From: Flavobacterium sp.
GTDB lineage: Bacteria; Bacteroidota; Bacteroidia; Flavobacteriales; Flavobacteriaceae
Assembly: GCF_039595935.1 (NCBI RefSeq)
Contig: NZ_JBCNKR010000004.1
Location: 371,001 to 435,000, forward strand
DNA length: 64,000 nucleotides
Direction: 5' to 3'
Under the pieces are notes generated by a model, which was given only the letters and a program-made list of their open reading frames with translations, did not search any database and had not been told where the DNA came from. Of this stretch, positions 23,258 through 31,100 are shown one piece after another. The number at the start of each line of letters is the position of its first letter. Positions within the stretch are counted from its first letter, which is position 1. The position numbers and the translations under genes are program-made.

Positions 23258-24070
23258 ATGAACGATTCTAAAATAAATCAGAAAACCTCGCCTATTGCCT
23301 ATTCTTGTTATTATACTCAAAACAGAGAAGGTGAACAATTTGCGGCTCAGCATGTTTTGAGTTTTCAAATTTCGGGCGTATTGACTCTTAATAACGGAAC
23401 TAAGGAATATATTTTTAATCCCGGTGATTTTCGATTTATTAGAAGAAATCAGCTGATCAAATTCATCAAACAACCGGATCCAAATACTGCTTTTCAGTCT
23501 ATTTCTATTTATCTGAATCAGGAAGCGCTTCGCGATTATTCTATACAATACAATCAGAAAACCAGTGTAATTAAAACTCCGGAAACAGAAATGGTTTTTC
23601 AGCTAAAAGAAGTTCCGTTATTAAAAAGCTTTATGAATTCACTGATTCCGTATATAAATGAAGATCAACTAATAACCGAAGAACTTCAGGCTTTAAAAGT
23701 AAATGAAGCCATTACTATTTTACTGCAATGCCATCCGGAATTAAAAGATATTCTTTTCGATTTTAACGAACCCGGAAAAATCGATCTGGAAGCTTTTATG
23801 AAAAAGAATTTTCATTTTAACGTACAATTAGACCGTTTTGCTTATTTAACGGGAAGAAGTCTTGCGACTTTTAAAAGGGATTTTCAACGTATTTTTGAGA
23901 TATCTCCAAGCCGTTGGCTCATTCAGAAAAGATTGCAGGAAGCGTATTATCAAATTAAAGAAAAAGGAAAAACACCTTCAGAAGTTTATTTAGAAGTAGG
24001 TTTTGAAGATTTGTCGCATTTTTCATTTGCTTTTAAGAAACAATTTGGAATGCCGCCTTCTAAGGTTTGA
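23258..24070 (+). CDS. AraC family transcriptional regulator
   Basis: A 270-residue protein. The N-terminal part (about 35-130) is a cupin-like sensor (LTLNNGTKEYIFNPGDFRFIRRNQ). The C-terminal 95 residues hold two helix-turn-helix units with the family signature (LTGRSLATFKRDFQRIFEISPSRWL and YLEVGFEDLSHFSFAFKKQFGMPPS). AraC dimers bind direct half-sites about 21 bases apart, the spacing of the three matching promoters at 21263, 28793 and 29627, so this is one candidate regulator of DoxX, hydrolase and cupin. TAAATTTG at 23246 is only 5 bases before the ATG, suggesting a nearly leaderless transcript. Confidence 0.92.
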   Translation: MNDSKINQKTSPIAYSCYYTQNREGEQFAAQHVLSFQISGVLTLNNGTKEYIFNPGDFRFIRRNQLIKFIKQPDPNTAFQSISIYLNQEALRDYSIQYNQKTSVIKTPETEMVFQLKEVPLLKSFMNSLIPYINEDQLITEELQALKVNEAITILLQCHPELKDILFDFNEPGKIDLEAFMKKNFHFNVQLDRFAYLTGRSLATFKRDFQRIFEISPSRWLIQKRLQEAYYQIKEKGKTPSEVYLEVGFEDLSHFSFAFKKQFGMPPSKV

Positions 24071-24075
24071 TTTTA

Positions 24076-24288
24076 TTTAACCGCAAAGATCGTAAGGATT
24101 TACGCAAAGTTCACAAAGTTTTTTTGCCACAGATTAAAGGATTAAAATGATTTTACAATCTGTGTAAATCAATGCAATCTGTGGCAAAAAAAAAGTCGCA
24201 AAGCTATTTTATTCACTATAGCTTTGCGACCTTTGTTTTTTATAGAATCACTGCTTCAAAAAAAAACTTAGCGTACTTTGCGGTTAAA
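24076..24288. repeat. Nested palindromic intergenic element between convergent genes
   Basis: The outer arms TTTAACCGCAAAG (24076-24088) and CTTTGCGGTTAAA (24276-24288) enclose a second pair TTTTTGCCACAGATT/AATCTGTGGCAAAAA (24120-24189) and a hairpin AAGTCGCAAAGCTAT/ATAGCTTTGCGACCTT (24192-24232). It fills the space between the AraC and LytTR genes and may terminate both. Confidence 0.8.
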
Positions 24289-24292
24289 AAAC

Positions 24293-25060
24293 TCAGCGGT
24301 TCTCCAGCCAGCTTAAAAAAGCCGTTGCTTTCTCTTTTCCAACTAATAACTTCTCTTCTGTTGGAATTGTAAGTTTCAGAATTAGTTTTCTTGAAAAATA
24401 ATGCTCTGCTTCTCTTATGGCAGAAAAATTAACTAAATACTGTCGATTTATTCTAAAAAATTGAATTGGCGATAAAAGCTTATGAACCTCATCCAGAGAT
24501 TGTGTAATTTGATATTCGGTTTTATCGAAAGTTACGATCGTTGGTGTTTCATTTTTGATATAGAAAAAAGCAATATTCTCCGTTTGGATCGTTTGGTATT
24601 TATTGTTTTTGAAAACCAAAAAACTGCTTTTCCCTTTATTTTCTCCCGTTCTTGTTAAGAGATAATCGAAATCGGGCATCATTTTTTTATTTCTTTGGAA
24701 GAAGTTTTTCAGTTCTCCCGCTTTTTTAATCGCCTGCGAAATGCTTTCTCTTGAAAAAGGTTTTAAAACATAATCGATTCCGTTTGATTTAAAAGCTTCA
24801 ATCGCATAATCATCAAAAGCCGTACAGAAAATTACAGGCGACAAAACCTCTACATTTTTGAAGATTTCAAAACTCAAACCATCCGCCAGCTGAATATCCA
24901 TAAAAATCAAATCGGGCTGATCGTTTTCTAAAAGATAACTCACAGCGCCGTCTATACTTTGTATATACGACAAAATTTGGGCATCGGGTCTGATACTCAA
25001 AATAAGCTGACCAAGTGCTTTGGCCGTTTTTACTTCATCTTCAATTATTATGATAGTCAT
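24293..25060 (-). CDS. LytTR family response regulator
   Basis: A 255-residue protein. The receiver (1-120) has IIEDE, phospho-Asp in LIFMDIQLADG near 56 and the KPF lysine near 105. Residues about 150-250 are a LytTR DNA-binding domain (FFRINRQYLVNFSAIREAEHYFSRKLIL). LytTR proteins bind two 9-bp direct repeats with a 12-13 bp gap, i.e. a 21-22 bp period, which also fits the three-promoter motif seen here. It overlaps the end of its kinase gene by 20 bases. Confidence 0.93.
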   Translation of the reverse strand: MTIIIIEDEVKTAKALGQLILSIRPDAQILSYIQSIDGAVSYLLENDQPDLIFMDIQLADGLSFEIFKNVEVLSPVIFCTAFDDYAIEAFKSNGIDYVLKPFSRESISQAIKKAGELKNFFQRNKKMMPDFDYLLTRTGENKGKSSFLVFKNNKYQTIQTENIAFFYIKNETPTIVTFDKTEYQITQSLDEVHKLLSPIQFFRINRQYLVNFSAIREAEHYFSRKLILKLTIPTEEKLLVGKEKATAFLSWLENR

Positions 25061-26057
25061 AAATTAGTGGTATTTTAACTTTAAAATGGGTTTCGGTTTT
25101 GTCAATTTCAATTTCCTTGTTCACCAAATGAAGGAATCGCTGATTGATATTATTCAGCCCAACCCCAGTTGATACTATTCCTCTTTTCAGCTGAATCGGA
25201 TTTTCAATTACCAGAAAATCATTTTCGGTATACAATTTAATTCTCAAAGGTTTATCTAGTGAAACTACATTATGTTTGATGCTATTTTCGATTAATAACT
25301 GCAGAGAAAATGGCGGAATTGCACAATCATATTGTTTTTCATCAATTTCTTTTATCAACTCAAAACCATCTTCAAAACGGGCTTTTAGCAAATAAACAAA
25401 TGAATCTATGATCTGCAATTCTTCTTTTAGCGGAATCAAATCCATTTTTCTGCTTTCAAGAGTAAATCTATAAAAATCAGATAATTTCAATATAAAATCA
25501 GAACTCTGCGGATCCTGCATATCGACCATCGATTTTAAAGTATTTAAACTGTTGAATAAAAAATGCGGATTTACCTGTTGTTTCAAAAGTTCATATTGCG
25601 CTCCAAGATGTACCGCTTTTGTACGTTCCAGTTCAACTCCCATTTGCTGGGTTTGATAATTCTGAAAAAGTAAATGCAGAAACATATACACAATCAGGTT
25701 GATTAAAACGCCTCGAAGTTCAAACATAATCGGCGCGTCCATTTTCGAGACCTGAAAAAGTTCCTGATGCGCAATTACAAGAATTACCATCAGTAAAATT
25801 CCCATAACAACACTCAATAAAAGTTTCCAGTTAAACAAACTTTTATTGGTTCGTTGTGAAGAAAATTTCGGCAAACTGTAAATGTTGTAATACCATATAA
25901 AAAGGGAAAACAGCAGTGTAATCGAAGAATTTATAAGAAGGTCTCCAGGAGTAGAATCAGCATCAAATAATTTAGGTATTGAAGCCATAACTGCCAGCGC
26001 AATCGAACTTCCCCAAATTACTTTGAGCGAAACCTGAAAACGTTTTGCTTTTTCCAT
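25041..26057 (-). CDS. LytS/YehU-type sensor histidine kinase
   Basis: A 338-residue protein if started at MEKAKRF (26057); an extension to 26120 is rejected because it would pass the promoter box at 26088-26095. Four membrane helices (about 15-125) precede a His_kinase domain with phospho-acceptor in KQQVNPHFLFNSLNTL and a HATPase (LIENSIKHNVV, GVGLNNINQRF). It phosphorylates the overlapping LytTR regulator gene product. The signal is unknown. Confidence 0.92.
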   Translation of the reverse strand: MEKAKRFQVSLKVIWGSSIALAVMASIPKLFDADSTPGDLLINSSITLLFSLFIWYYNIYSLPKFSSQRTNKSLFNWKLLLSVVMGILLMVILVIAHQELFQVSKMDAPIMFELRGVLINLIVYMFLHLLFQNYQTQQMGVELERTKAVHLGAQYELLKQQVNPHFLFNSLNTLKSMVDMQDPQSSDFILKLSDFYRFTLESRKMDLIPLKEELQIIDSFVYLLKARFEDGFELIKEIDEKQYDCAIPPFSLQLLIENSIKHNVVSLDKPLRIKLYTENDFLVIENPIQLKRGIVSTGVGLNNINQRFLHLVNKEIEIDKTETHFKVKIPLIYDYHNN

Positions 26058-26087
26058 AATACTAGTGGTTTTTGTTATCCTGTTGGT

Positions 26088-26095
26088 CAAAGATA
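26088..26095 (-). promoter_or_regulatory. Minus-7 box of the LytS/LytTR operon
   Basis: Minus strand TATCTTTG, an exact TAnnTTTG match 30 bases before the kinase ATG at 26057. It decides the start codon. Confidence 0.55.
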
Positions 26096-26176
26096 GGTTT
26101 ATTTTGAAAAAAGATTTCACGCAGATTTAAGTTTGTTTTTAATCTCGCACAGTCGCAGAGTTTTTATTCATTTTTT

Positions 26177-26276
26177 GTCATTCTGAGGAACGAAGAATCT
26201 TCGCAAGTAGCTCTACAAAGATTGACGACATTCTGTATGGAGTTGCTTGCGAAGATTCTTCGTTCCTCAGAATGAC
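26177..26276 (+). repeat. 100-bp hairpin repeat, copy 1
   Basis: It begins GTCATTCTGAGGAACGAAGA and ends with the reverse complement. The 40-base centre is not palindromic and gives it an orientation. Copies of exactly the same length are at 44233-44332 (inverted) and 45226-45325 (same orientation). This copy is nested in another palindromic repeat (ACGCAGATT at 26120 and AATCTGCGAGA near 26297). It resembles REP/MITE-type non-autonomous elements; no transposase is in the window. Confidence 0.85.
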
Positions 26277-26318
26277 AAACATTACGAAGTTTTTTTAAAT
26301 CTGCGAGAAACAAAAAAA

Positions 26319-27059
26319 TCACACTCGTTTTACACCTAAAATTGCCCCAGAATTCATATCCTGAATAAATCCAATAATTTCAAAATCCTGTGCATTATAA
26401 TTTTTAGGAAGATGAACCGATGCTGTTCCTTTTTTGGCTTTATTTAAATCTACCGACTGCAGATTGCGAACGATTTGATAATGCGATAAAACTCTATGTG
26501 CATTCTCTCCTCTTCTTACATTGCTTTTGGCTTCTTTTTGAACCACAGCAATCAATAAACGGCTGTTTTTTGAAGTACCTTCAACACTGTAATTTACAGC
26601 AAGAGAATTCGCATTTTGATTGGTTTCTAAATTTAAACTCGCCGAAACTGGTTTAGAAAGTGCCGATTTAATTCCGTTTCGAAGACTGGTTTCCTGCGAA
26701 CCCACATAATCTATTTTTCCGTTAATGATTACCTGCGGCGTGTAAATTGGATCTTTCTCCATATATTTTGCATAATCGTATTGTCTTTTAGTGAAATCGG
26801 CATTGCTAAAAATATCTTTCCAGCCTTGTTTATCCCAGTAATCTACGTGATATGAGAGAACGTAAACATTTTTATCTTTTAATTCATTTTGAATTTTTCC
26901 CAGCAATTCATCAGCCGGCGGACAGCTCGAACAACCTTCTGAAGTATATAACTCTAAAAGGGCAAAACCTTTTTTATCTTGATTGCTTTGACTGAAAATG
27001 GTGTTTCCAATTAAGAAAAACAGCATTGCAAAAGCGCTTATTATTTTTATATTTTTCAT
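26319..27059 (-). CDS. Exported DUF1223 thioredoxin-fold protein
   Basis: A 246-residue protein with a signal peptide (about 1-24). The thioredoxin-like fold has LYTSEGCSSCPPADELL near residues 36-52, with a CxxC pair, and a cis-Pro region TPQVIINGK. This is the DUF1223 family, annotated as thiol-disulfide proteins of unknown substrate. It stands next to Ohr, a peroxide-resistance gene, separated by two family C palindromes. Confidence 0.88.
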   Translation of the reverse strand: MKNIKIISAFAMLFFLIGNTIFSQSNQDKKGFALLELYTSEGCSSCPPADELLGKIQNELKDKNVYVLSYHVDYWDKQGWKDIFSNADFTKRQYDYAKYMEKDPIYTPQVIINGKIDYVGSQETSLRNGIKSALSKPVSASLNLETNQNANSLAVNYSVEGTSKNSRLLIAVVQKEAKSNVRRGENAHRVLSHYQIVRNLQSVDLNKAKKGTASVHLPKNYNAQDFEIIGFIQDMNSGAILGVKRV

Positions 27060-27075
27060 GATTCCTATTTTGTTT

Positions 27076-27103
27076 CCTGCAAGGTTTTTTAAAACCTTGT
27101 AGG
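27076..27103. repeat. Intergenic palindrome, family C variant
   Basis: 13-base arms CCTGCAAGGTTTT and AAAACCTTGTAGG with a 2-base centre (one mismatch). It is paired with a second copy 30 bases downstream. Confidence 0.75.
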
Positions 27104-27134
27104 TATGTTTCTTATTTAGAAAATCTATATTCTA

Positions 27135-27165
27135 AACCTGCAAGGTTTTGAAAACCTTGCAGGTT
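27135..27165. repeat. Intergenic palindrome, family C variant
   Basis: 15-base perfect arms AACCTGCAAGGTTTT and complement with a single central base. It lies 14 bases after the Ohr stop codon (27179) on the minus strand and may serve as its terminator. Confidence 0.8.
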
Positions 27166-27178
27166 AAGCAATTTATAA

Positions 27179-27589
27179 TTAAAGAATATTAATCTCAACG
27201 TTTATATTTCCTCTTGTTGCCTTAGAATAAGGACAAGTTTGATGTGCCTGAGCAGCCAAAGCTTCTGCAGTTTCTCGATCAATTCCCGGAAGACTGATGT
27301 TTAAGCGAGCCTGCAAAGAATATTCTCCTTCGGTTACGCACAAATCAACTTCTGCGTCTACAGCAGTTTCTGCCGGAAGTTTAACTCCTAATTTAGAAGC
27401 TGCGATTCCTAAAGCTCCAATAAAACATGCCGACCAGCCCGCTGCGAATAACTGTTCCGGATTTGTTCCCGGACGTGATGATCCCGGTGTGCTTAATTTG
27501 ATATTCAATTGTTCGTCTGAACTTTGAGAAGCTCCTTCTCTACCGCCTGTTGTGTGTGTTTTTCCTGTGTATAATACTTTTGTGTTCAT
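27179..27589 (-). CDS. ohr: Organic hydroperoxide resistance protein Ohr
   Basis: A 136-residue OsmC-superfamily protein. The two catalytic cysteines are present in AAGWSACFIGAL (near 55) and HQTCPYSKATR (near 119), with the Arg of the N-terminal GGREG loop. That pattern separates Ohr from the broader OsmC at 43785-44201. Ohr reduces organic and fatty-acid hydroperoxides with dihydrolipoamide in the cytoplasm. No OhrR-type MarR gene is adjacent. Confidence 0.94.
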   Translation of the reverse strand: MNTKVLYTGKTHTTGGREGASQSSDEQLNIKLSTPGSSRPGTNPEQLFAAGWSACFIGALGIAASKLGVKLPAETAVDAEVDLCVTEGEYSLQARLNISLPGIDRETAEALAAQAHQTCPYSKATRGNINVEINIL

Positions 27590-27654
27590 GTTTAAAAAAT
27601 TTTAGATTGTTGATTTTAGATTATTTCTGATTTTTAATTTTTAATTCTCAATTT

Positions 27655-28674
27655 TTAATTCTTAAAGCCATCTACGTCAATTATCGCTTGCGCAAACGCT
27701 TTTGGATCTTCCTGCGGAACATTGTGTCCAATTCCTTTTAAAATTCTGTGTTCGTATTTTCCGGTGAATTTGTTAGCGTATGCTTTTCCATCTGCGAAAG
27801 CGCCGTCAAAATCACTTCCTATTGTAATCGTTGGAACTTTAATTTCCGGTTTTGCTGCTAAACGTTTTTCAAGATTATCGTATTTAGCTTCTCCCGCTTC
27901 AAGAGATTGTCTCCATCTGTAATTATGAATTACAATTGCCACGTGATCCGGATTATCAAAAGACTGAGCGGTTTGGTCGTAAGTTGCTTTGTCGAAATTC
28001 CATAACGGAGAAGCGATCTGCCAGATTTGTTTATTGAAATCGTATGTATTTTGGCTGTAGCCTAATTTTCCTCTTTCGGTTGCGAAGTAGTATTGGTACC
28101 ACCAGCCTAATTCAGCTTTTGGAGGTAATGGTTTTAAATTAGCTTCCAAATTCACAACTAAATAACCACTTACCGAAACCAGACCTTTTACACGTTCCGG
28201 CCAAAGTGCCGCTGTAACTACAGCTGTTCTTGCACCCCAATCGAAGCCGCCAATTACAGCTTTGTCGATTTTTAAAGCATCCATAAAAGCAATAATATCT
28301 GTTGCTAATGCTGCCTGCTGTCCGTTTCTAAAAGTATCTTTTGAAAGGAAAGTTGTAGTTCCGAAACCTCTTAAATAAGGTGTAAATACATGATAACCTT
28401 TTGCAACTAAAATGGGCACTACTTCATTATAACTGTGAATATCATATGGCCATCCGTGAAGCAAAATTACCGGAGTTCCGTTTGATGGGCCGGCTTCTGT
28501 ATATCCTACGTTTAATAAGCCTGCATTGATTTGTTTTAGAGTTCCTAATGAACTTTTTAGTTCAATCGTTTCTTTTGGAGCTTGTGCAAAGCTTAAAGCT
28601 GCATTCATAAAAAGAACGACAATTAAACTTAATTTAGATGTAATACTGTTTGTAATATTTGATAGCGTTTTCAT
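27655..28674 (-). CDS. Exported alpha/beta hydrolase, epoxide hydrolase-like
   Basis: A 339-residue protein with a signal peptide (about 1-30, ending SFAQA). The oxyanion HGWPYD lies near 75, the nucleophile elbow GGFDWGARTA near 143 has Asp instead of Ser as in epoxide hydrolases and dehalogenases, and the terminal GIGHNVPQEDP carries the catalytic His. It probably opens epoxides or related esters in the periplasm. Its promoter contains the 21-base direct repeat shared with the DoxX and cupin genes. Confidence 0.9.
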   Translation of the reverse strand: MKTLSNITNSITSKLSLIVVLFMNAALSFAQAPKETIELKSSLGTLKQINAGLLNVGYTEAGPSNGTPVILLHGWPYDIHSYNEVVPILVAKGYHVFTPYLRGFGTTTFLSKDTFRNGQQAALATDIIAFMDALKIDKAVIGGFDWGARTAVVTAALWPERVKGLVSVSGYLVVNLEANLKPLPPKAELGWWYQYYFATERGKLGYSQNTYDFNKQIWQIASPLWNFDKATYDQTAQSFDNPDHVAIVIHNYRWRQSLEAGEAKYDNLEKRLAAKPEIKVPTITIGSDFDGAFADGKAYANKFTGKYEHRILKGIGHNVPQEDPKAFAQAIIDVDGFKN

Positions 28675-28718
28675 AATTTTTGATGTTTTATTATTTGATT
28701 ATCAGTTAATTTCTTCGT

Positions 28719-28793
28719 CAAAGGTATCCCGGCAATCTCCGTTTTAAAAGGAGAAAAAAGCCGAAGTGGACAAAGTAAAAGGTGAAATGGACA
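28719..28793 (-). promoter_or_regulatory. Activator-type promoter of hydrolase gene (regulon copy 2)
   Basis: On the minus strand: half-site TGTCCATTTC starting at 28793, TGTCCACTTC at 28772 (21 bases on), and the minus-7 box TACCTTTG starting at 28726 (46 bases on). The spacings equal those of the promoters at 21263 and 29627. Confidence 0.75.
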
Positions 28794-28847
28794 ATCGTTT
28801 AGTTATGAGTTATGGGTTATGAGTTATGAATGAAATACGAGTAAGTT

Positions 28848-29058
28848 TAACCGCAAAGGTTCGATAAGTTTTTTTTGCACAGCTTTGCGATCTTTAGTTA
28901 AAACTTTTGCCACAGATTAAAAGAATTAAAATGATTTCCTCTCGCAGATTCTGCAGATTTTGCAGATTATTTTTTATTCATTGCAAATTATTTAATCAAA
29001 TCTGCTTAATCTCCTAAATCTGCGAGAGACAAAAAACTTTGCGTATGCTTTGCGGTTA
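28848..29058. repeat. Nested palindromic intergenic element
   Basis: The outer arms TAACCGCAAAG (28848) and CTTTGCGGTTA (to 29058) enclose TCTCGCAGATT/AATCTGCGAGA (28937-29031) with inner CAGATT words. It is preceded by a short tandem GAGTTATG repeat (28800-28830). No ORF is in this 420-base gap. Confidence 0.75.
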
Positions 29059-29095
29059 AAATGTTTGCGTTTGAACTTGAAACCTGAACCTGAAA

Positions 29096-29509
29096 CTATT
29101 TTGCCATAACCAAAACCGGTTTTCCTTTTTCGACTATATATGTTGCCAGTTCAGATGCTTTTGTGTTGGTATTGTTTTTAGCGGAGTGAATAACTCCAGC
29201 AGGAATAAAAAGTACTTCTCCGGCTTTTAAAGTTATTGGCGCCTGACCTTCAACTTCATATTCAAGTGAACCTTCGAGTACGTAAATGATTTCTTCACCC
29301 GGATGTGAATGTTTTCCGAAAGCGGTATGTCCGTCAAAATCGATTCTGGCCTGAACGGTTTCTCTTCCCGGAATACTTAAATCGTGTTTTTGTAAGTCAG
29401 TACGTTTGATTCCGGTTTGGGCTGCGATTTGATTCGGAATTAAAAATGCGATAATACCTAAAATGATTATCACGATAATTACCCATGTTTTTTGTTTTTT
29501 AGTTTCCAT
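29096..29509 (-). CDS. Membrane-anchored cupin domain protein
   Basis: A 137-residue protein. An N-terminal helix (IIVIIILGIIAFLIPNQIAA) is a signal anchor or signal peptide. The rest is a cupin with the metal motif HSHPGEEIIYVLEG near 77-90 and GVIHSAKN near 113. The metal ligands (His, His, Glu, His) are intact. Substrate unknown. It shares its promoter architecture with the hydrolase and DoxX genes. Confidence 0.88.
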   Translation of the reverse strand: METKKQKTWVIIVIIILGIIAFLIPNQIAAQTGIKRTDLQKHDLSIPGRETVQARIDFDGHTAFGKHSHPGEEIIYVLEGSLEYEVEGQAPITLKAGEVLFIPAGVIHSAKNNTNTKASELATYIVEKGKPVLVMAK

Positions 29510-29552
29510 AACTTTTGATTTGAATTATTTGTTTTTCAGTTAATTTCTGTGT

Positions 29553-29627
29553 CAAAAGTAGAACGGTAACGCTTCTTACGAAATCAAAAAAAAGCCCAAG
29601 CGGGCAAAGTTTGAGGTGAAACGGACA
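29553..29627 (-). promoter_or_regulatory. Activator-type promoter of cupin gene (regulon copy 3)
   Basis: On the minus strand: half-site TGTCCGTTTC starting at 29627, TGCCCGCTTG at 29606 (21 bases on), minus-7 box TACTTTTG starting at 29560 (46 bases on). It matches copies 1 and 2 base for base in spacing. Confidence 0.75.
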
Positions 29628-29672
29628 GTCTTGGAGTTAGGAGTTTTGAATTATGAGTTTTGAATGCTGGTG

Positions 29673-29985
29673 ATTTAACCGCAATCCCGATAGCTATCAG
29701 GAGCTAAGCTTTTTTTGGCTCGTTTGGTTTTATAAAAGTGCAAAGGTCGCAAAGCTATTTGGGTAATAACTTTGTGACCTTTTATATGGTATTTTGCCAC
29801 AGATTATAAAGATTAAAATGATTTTTTCACGCAGATTTGAGCAGATCATTTTTTTAAATTTTTAAATAAAAAATCTATTAAAATCTGCCTAAATCTGTAG
29901 AATCTGCGTGAGACAAAAAACTTTGCGCTTTTGCGAGATAAAAAAAGAATCTTTGCGTAAACCTTAGCGCTCTTTGCGGTTAAAT
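29673..29985. repeat. Nested palindromic intergenic element
   Basis: The outer arms ATTTAACCGCAA (29673) and TTGCGGTTAAAT (to 29985) enclose AAGGTCGCAAAG/CTTTGTGACCTT (29744-29782) and TTTTCACGCAGATT/AATCTGCGTGAGA (29825-29914). It fills the gap between the SDR and cupin genes; nothing else is seen there except AT-rich AATTAACAATT words at 29990-30030. Confidence 0.75.
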
Positions 29986-30031
29986 TATCAACAGAATTAA
30001 CAATTAATAATTAACAATTCACCATTAACAA

Positions 30032-30775
30032 TTAAGCCAAAACCATTCCACCATCCATAATAAAATCAGATCCGGTGATGAATTTTGCGGCTCCGCTGCT
30101 TACATAAGCAACCATTTTGGCAACGTCTTCAGATTTTCCCATTTGTTTTAACGGTACTTTCTCCACAACTATATCCATAATACCATTTACAGTTGCTTCG
30201 TCTAAACCTACTTTTTTCATAACCTCAGTTTCTGTTGGTCCCGGACTAACCGAATTCACTCTGATTTTTCTAGGCGCTAATTCTAAAGCAGCCGATTTCA
30301 TAACCGAATTCAAAGCCGTTTTACTTGCCGAATAAACCGAAGATCCCGGCCCAGGCATACTTGCCGTATTCGAAGAAAGGAATACTACCGACGCTCCGTC
30401 ATTCAAAATTGGAATAAAACGGCTTAATGTAAAATATGCACCTTTCAAATTCACATTCATAATACTGTCAAATTGCTCCTCTGTTGCTTGCTCGATATTT
30501 CCTAATCCGGCAATTCCAGCGTTGATAAAAAGAATATCCACTTTACCAAAATCTTGTTTAACTTTTAAAACCAGACTTTCAATATCCGAAATACTAGACT
30601 GGTCTGCTGTTATTGCCGTAACGCCTAATTCTAATGCAGCTTTTTCAATTGCTTCTTTTCTTCTTCCGGTAATAATAACTTTTGCTCCCTGTTCTTTTAA
30701 TTGTTTTGCTGTGGCATAACCAATACCGCTGTTTCCGCCTGTTATTACTGCCACTTTATCATTTAAATTGTCCAT
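30032..30775 (-). CDS. SDR family oxidoreductase
   Basis: A 247-residue classical SDR with GGNSGIG, NAG, catalytic Ser in FLSSNTA and YSASK, and a C-terminal FITGSDFIMDGG. All catalytic residues are intact, in contrast to the SDR at 18756. It likely acts on a small carbonyl. An inverted repeat GGTAT-N8-ATACC lies upstream of its promoter box. Confidence 0.93.
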   Translation of the reverse strand: MDNLNDKVAVITGGNSGIGYATAKQLKEQGAKVIITGRRKEAIEKAALELGVTAITADQSSISDIESLVLKVKQDFGKVDILFINAGIAGLGNIEQATEEQFDSIMNVNLKGAYFTLSRFIPILNDGASVVFLSSNTASMPGPGSSVYSASKTALNSVMKSAALELAPRKIRVNSVSPGPTETEVMKKVGLDEATVNGIMDIVVEKVPLKQMGKSEDVAKMVAYVSSGAAKFITGSDFIMDGGMVLA

Positions 30776-30801
30776 TTTTTTATGTTTAAAAATTAATGGG
30801 A

Positions 30802-30854
30802 CAAAGTTAGATTGTAAAGCACATTACTTTTTTAAAGGTATCATGCAGTATACC
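30802..30854 (-). promoter_or_regulatory. SDR promoter with upstream inverted repeat
   Basis: Minus-strand TAACTTTG (30802-30809) matches TAnnTTTG. Upstream at 30837-30854 is GGTAT-CA-TGCA-GT-ATACC, an 18-bp palindrome apart from two paired mismatches, placed as an operator. The binding protein is unknown. Confidence 0.5.
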
Positions 30855-31048
30855 AGAAATACGATTTTAACATTTACATGTTCTCAAAAATCAATTTGAA
30901 GAAAAACACAAAAATTAATGTTAAAAAATAAAATCAAATTATTACTTATTTGGTTAAAATAATTCGATTATTTCACATTTGAAGCTCAATTTTCTTAATT
31001 TCCTTGTAAAACTTCATTAAACAGCTGTTAATTCTTAACAAGAATTCG

Positions 31049-31078
31049 TTGTAAATCCTGTAAGAAAACGTATATTTG
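31049..31078 (+). promoter_or_regulatory. Promoter of the kai operon
   Basis: TTG at 31049-31051, 19 bases, then TATATTTG at 31071-31078: an ideal Bacteroidota promoter 22 bases before the kaiC ATG. Confidence 0.7.
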
Positions 31079-31100
31079 ATTTATTACTGAATTTATATTT

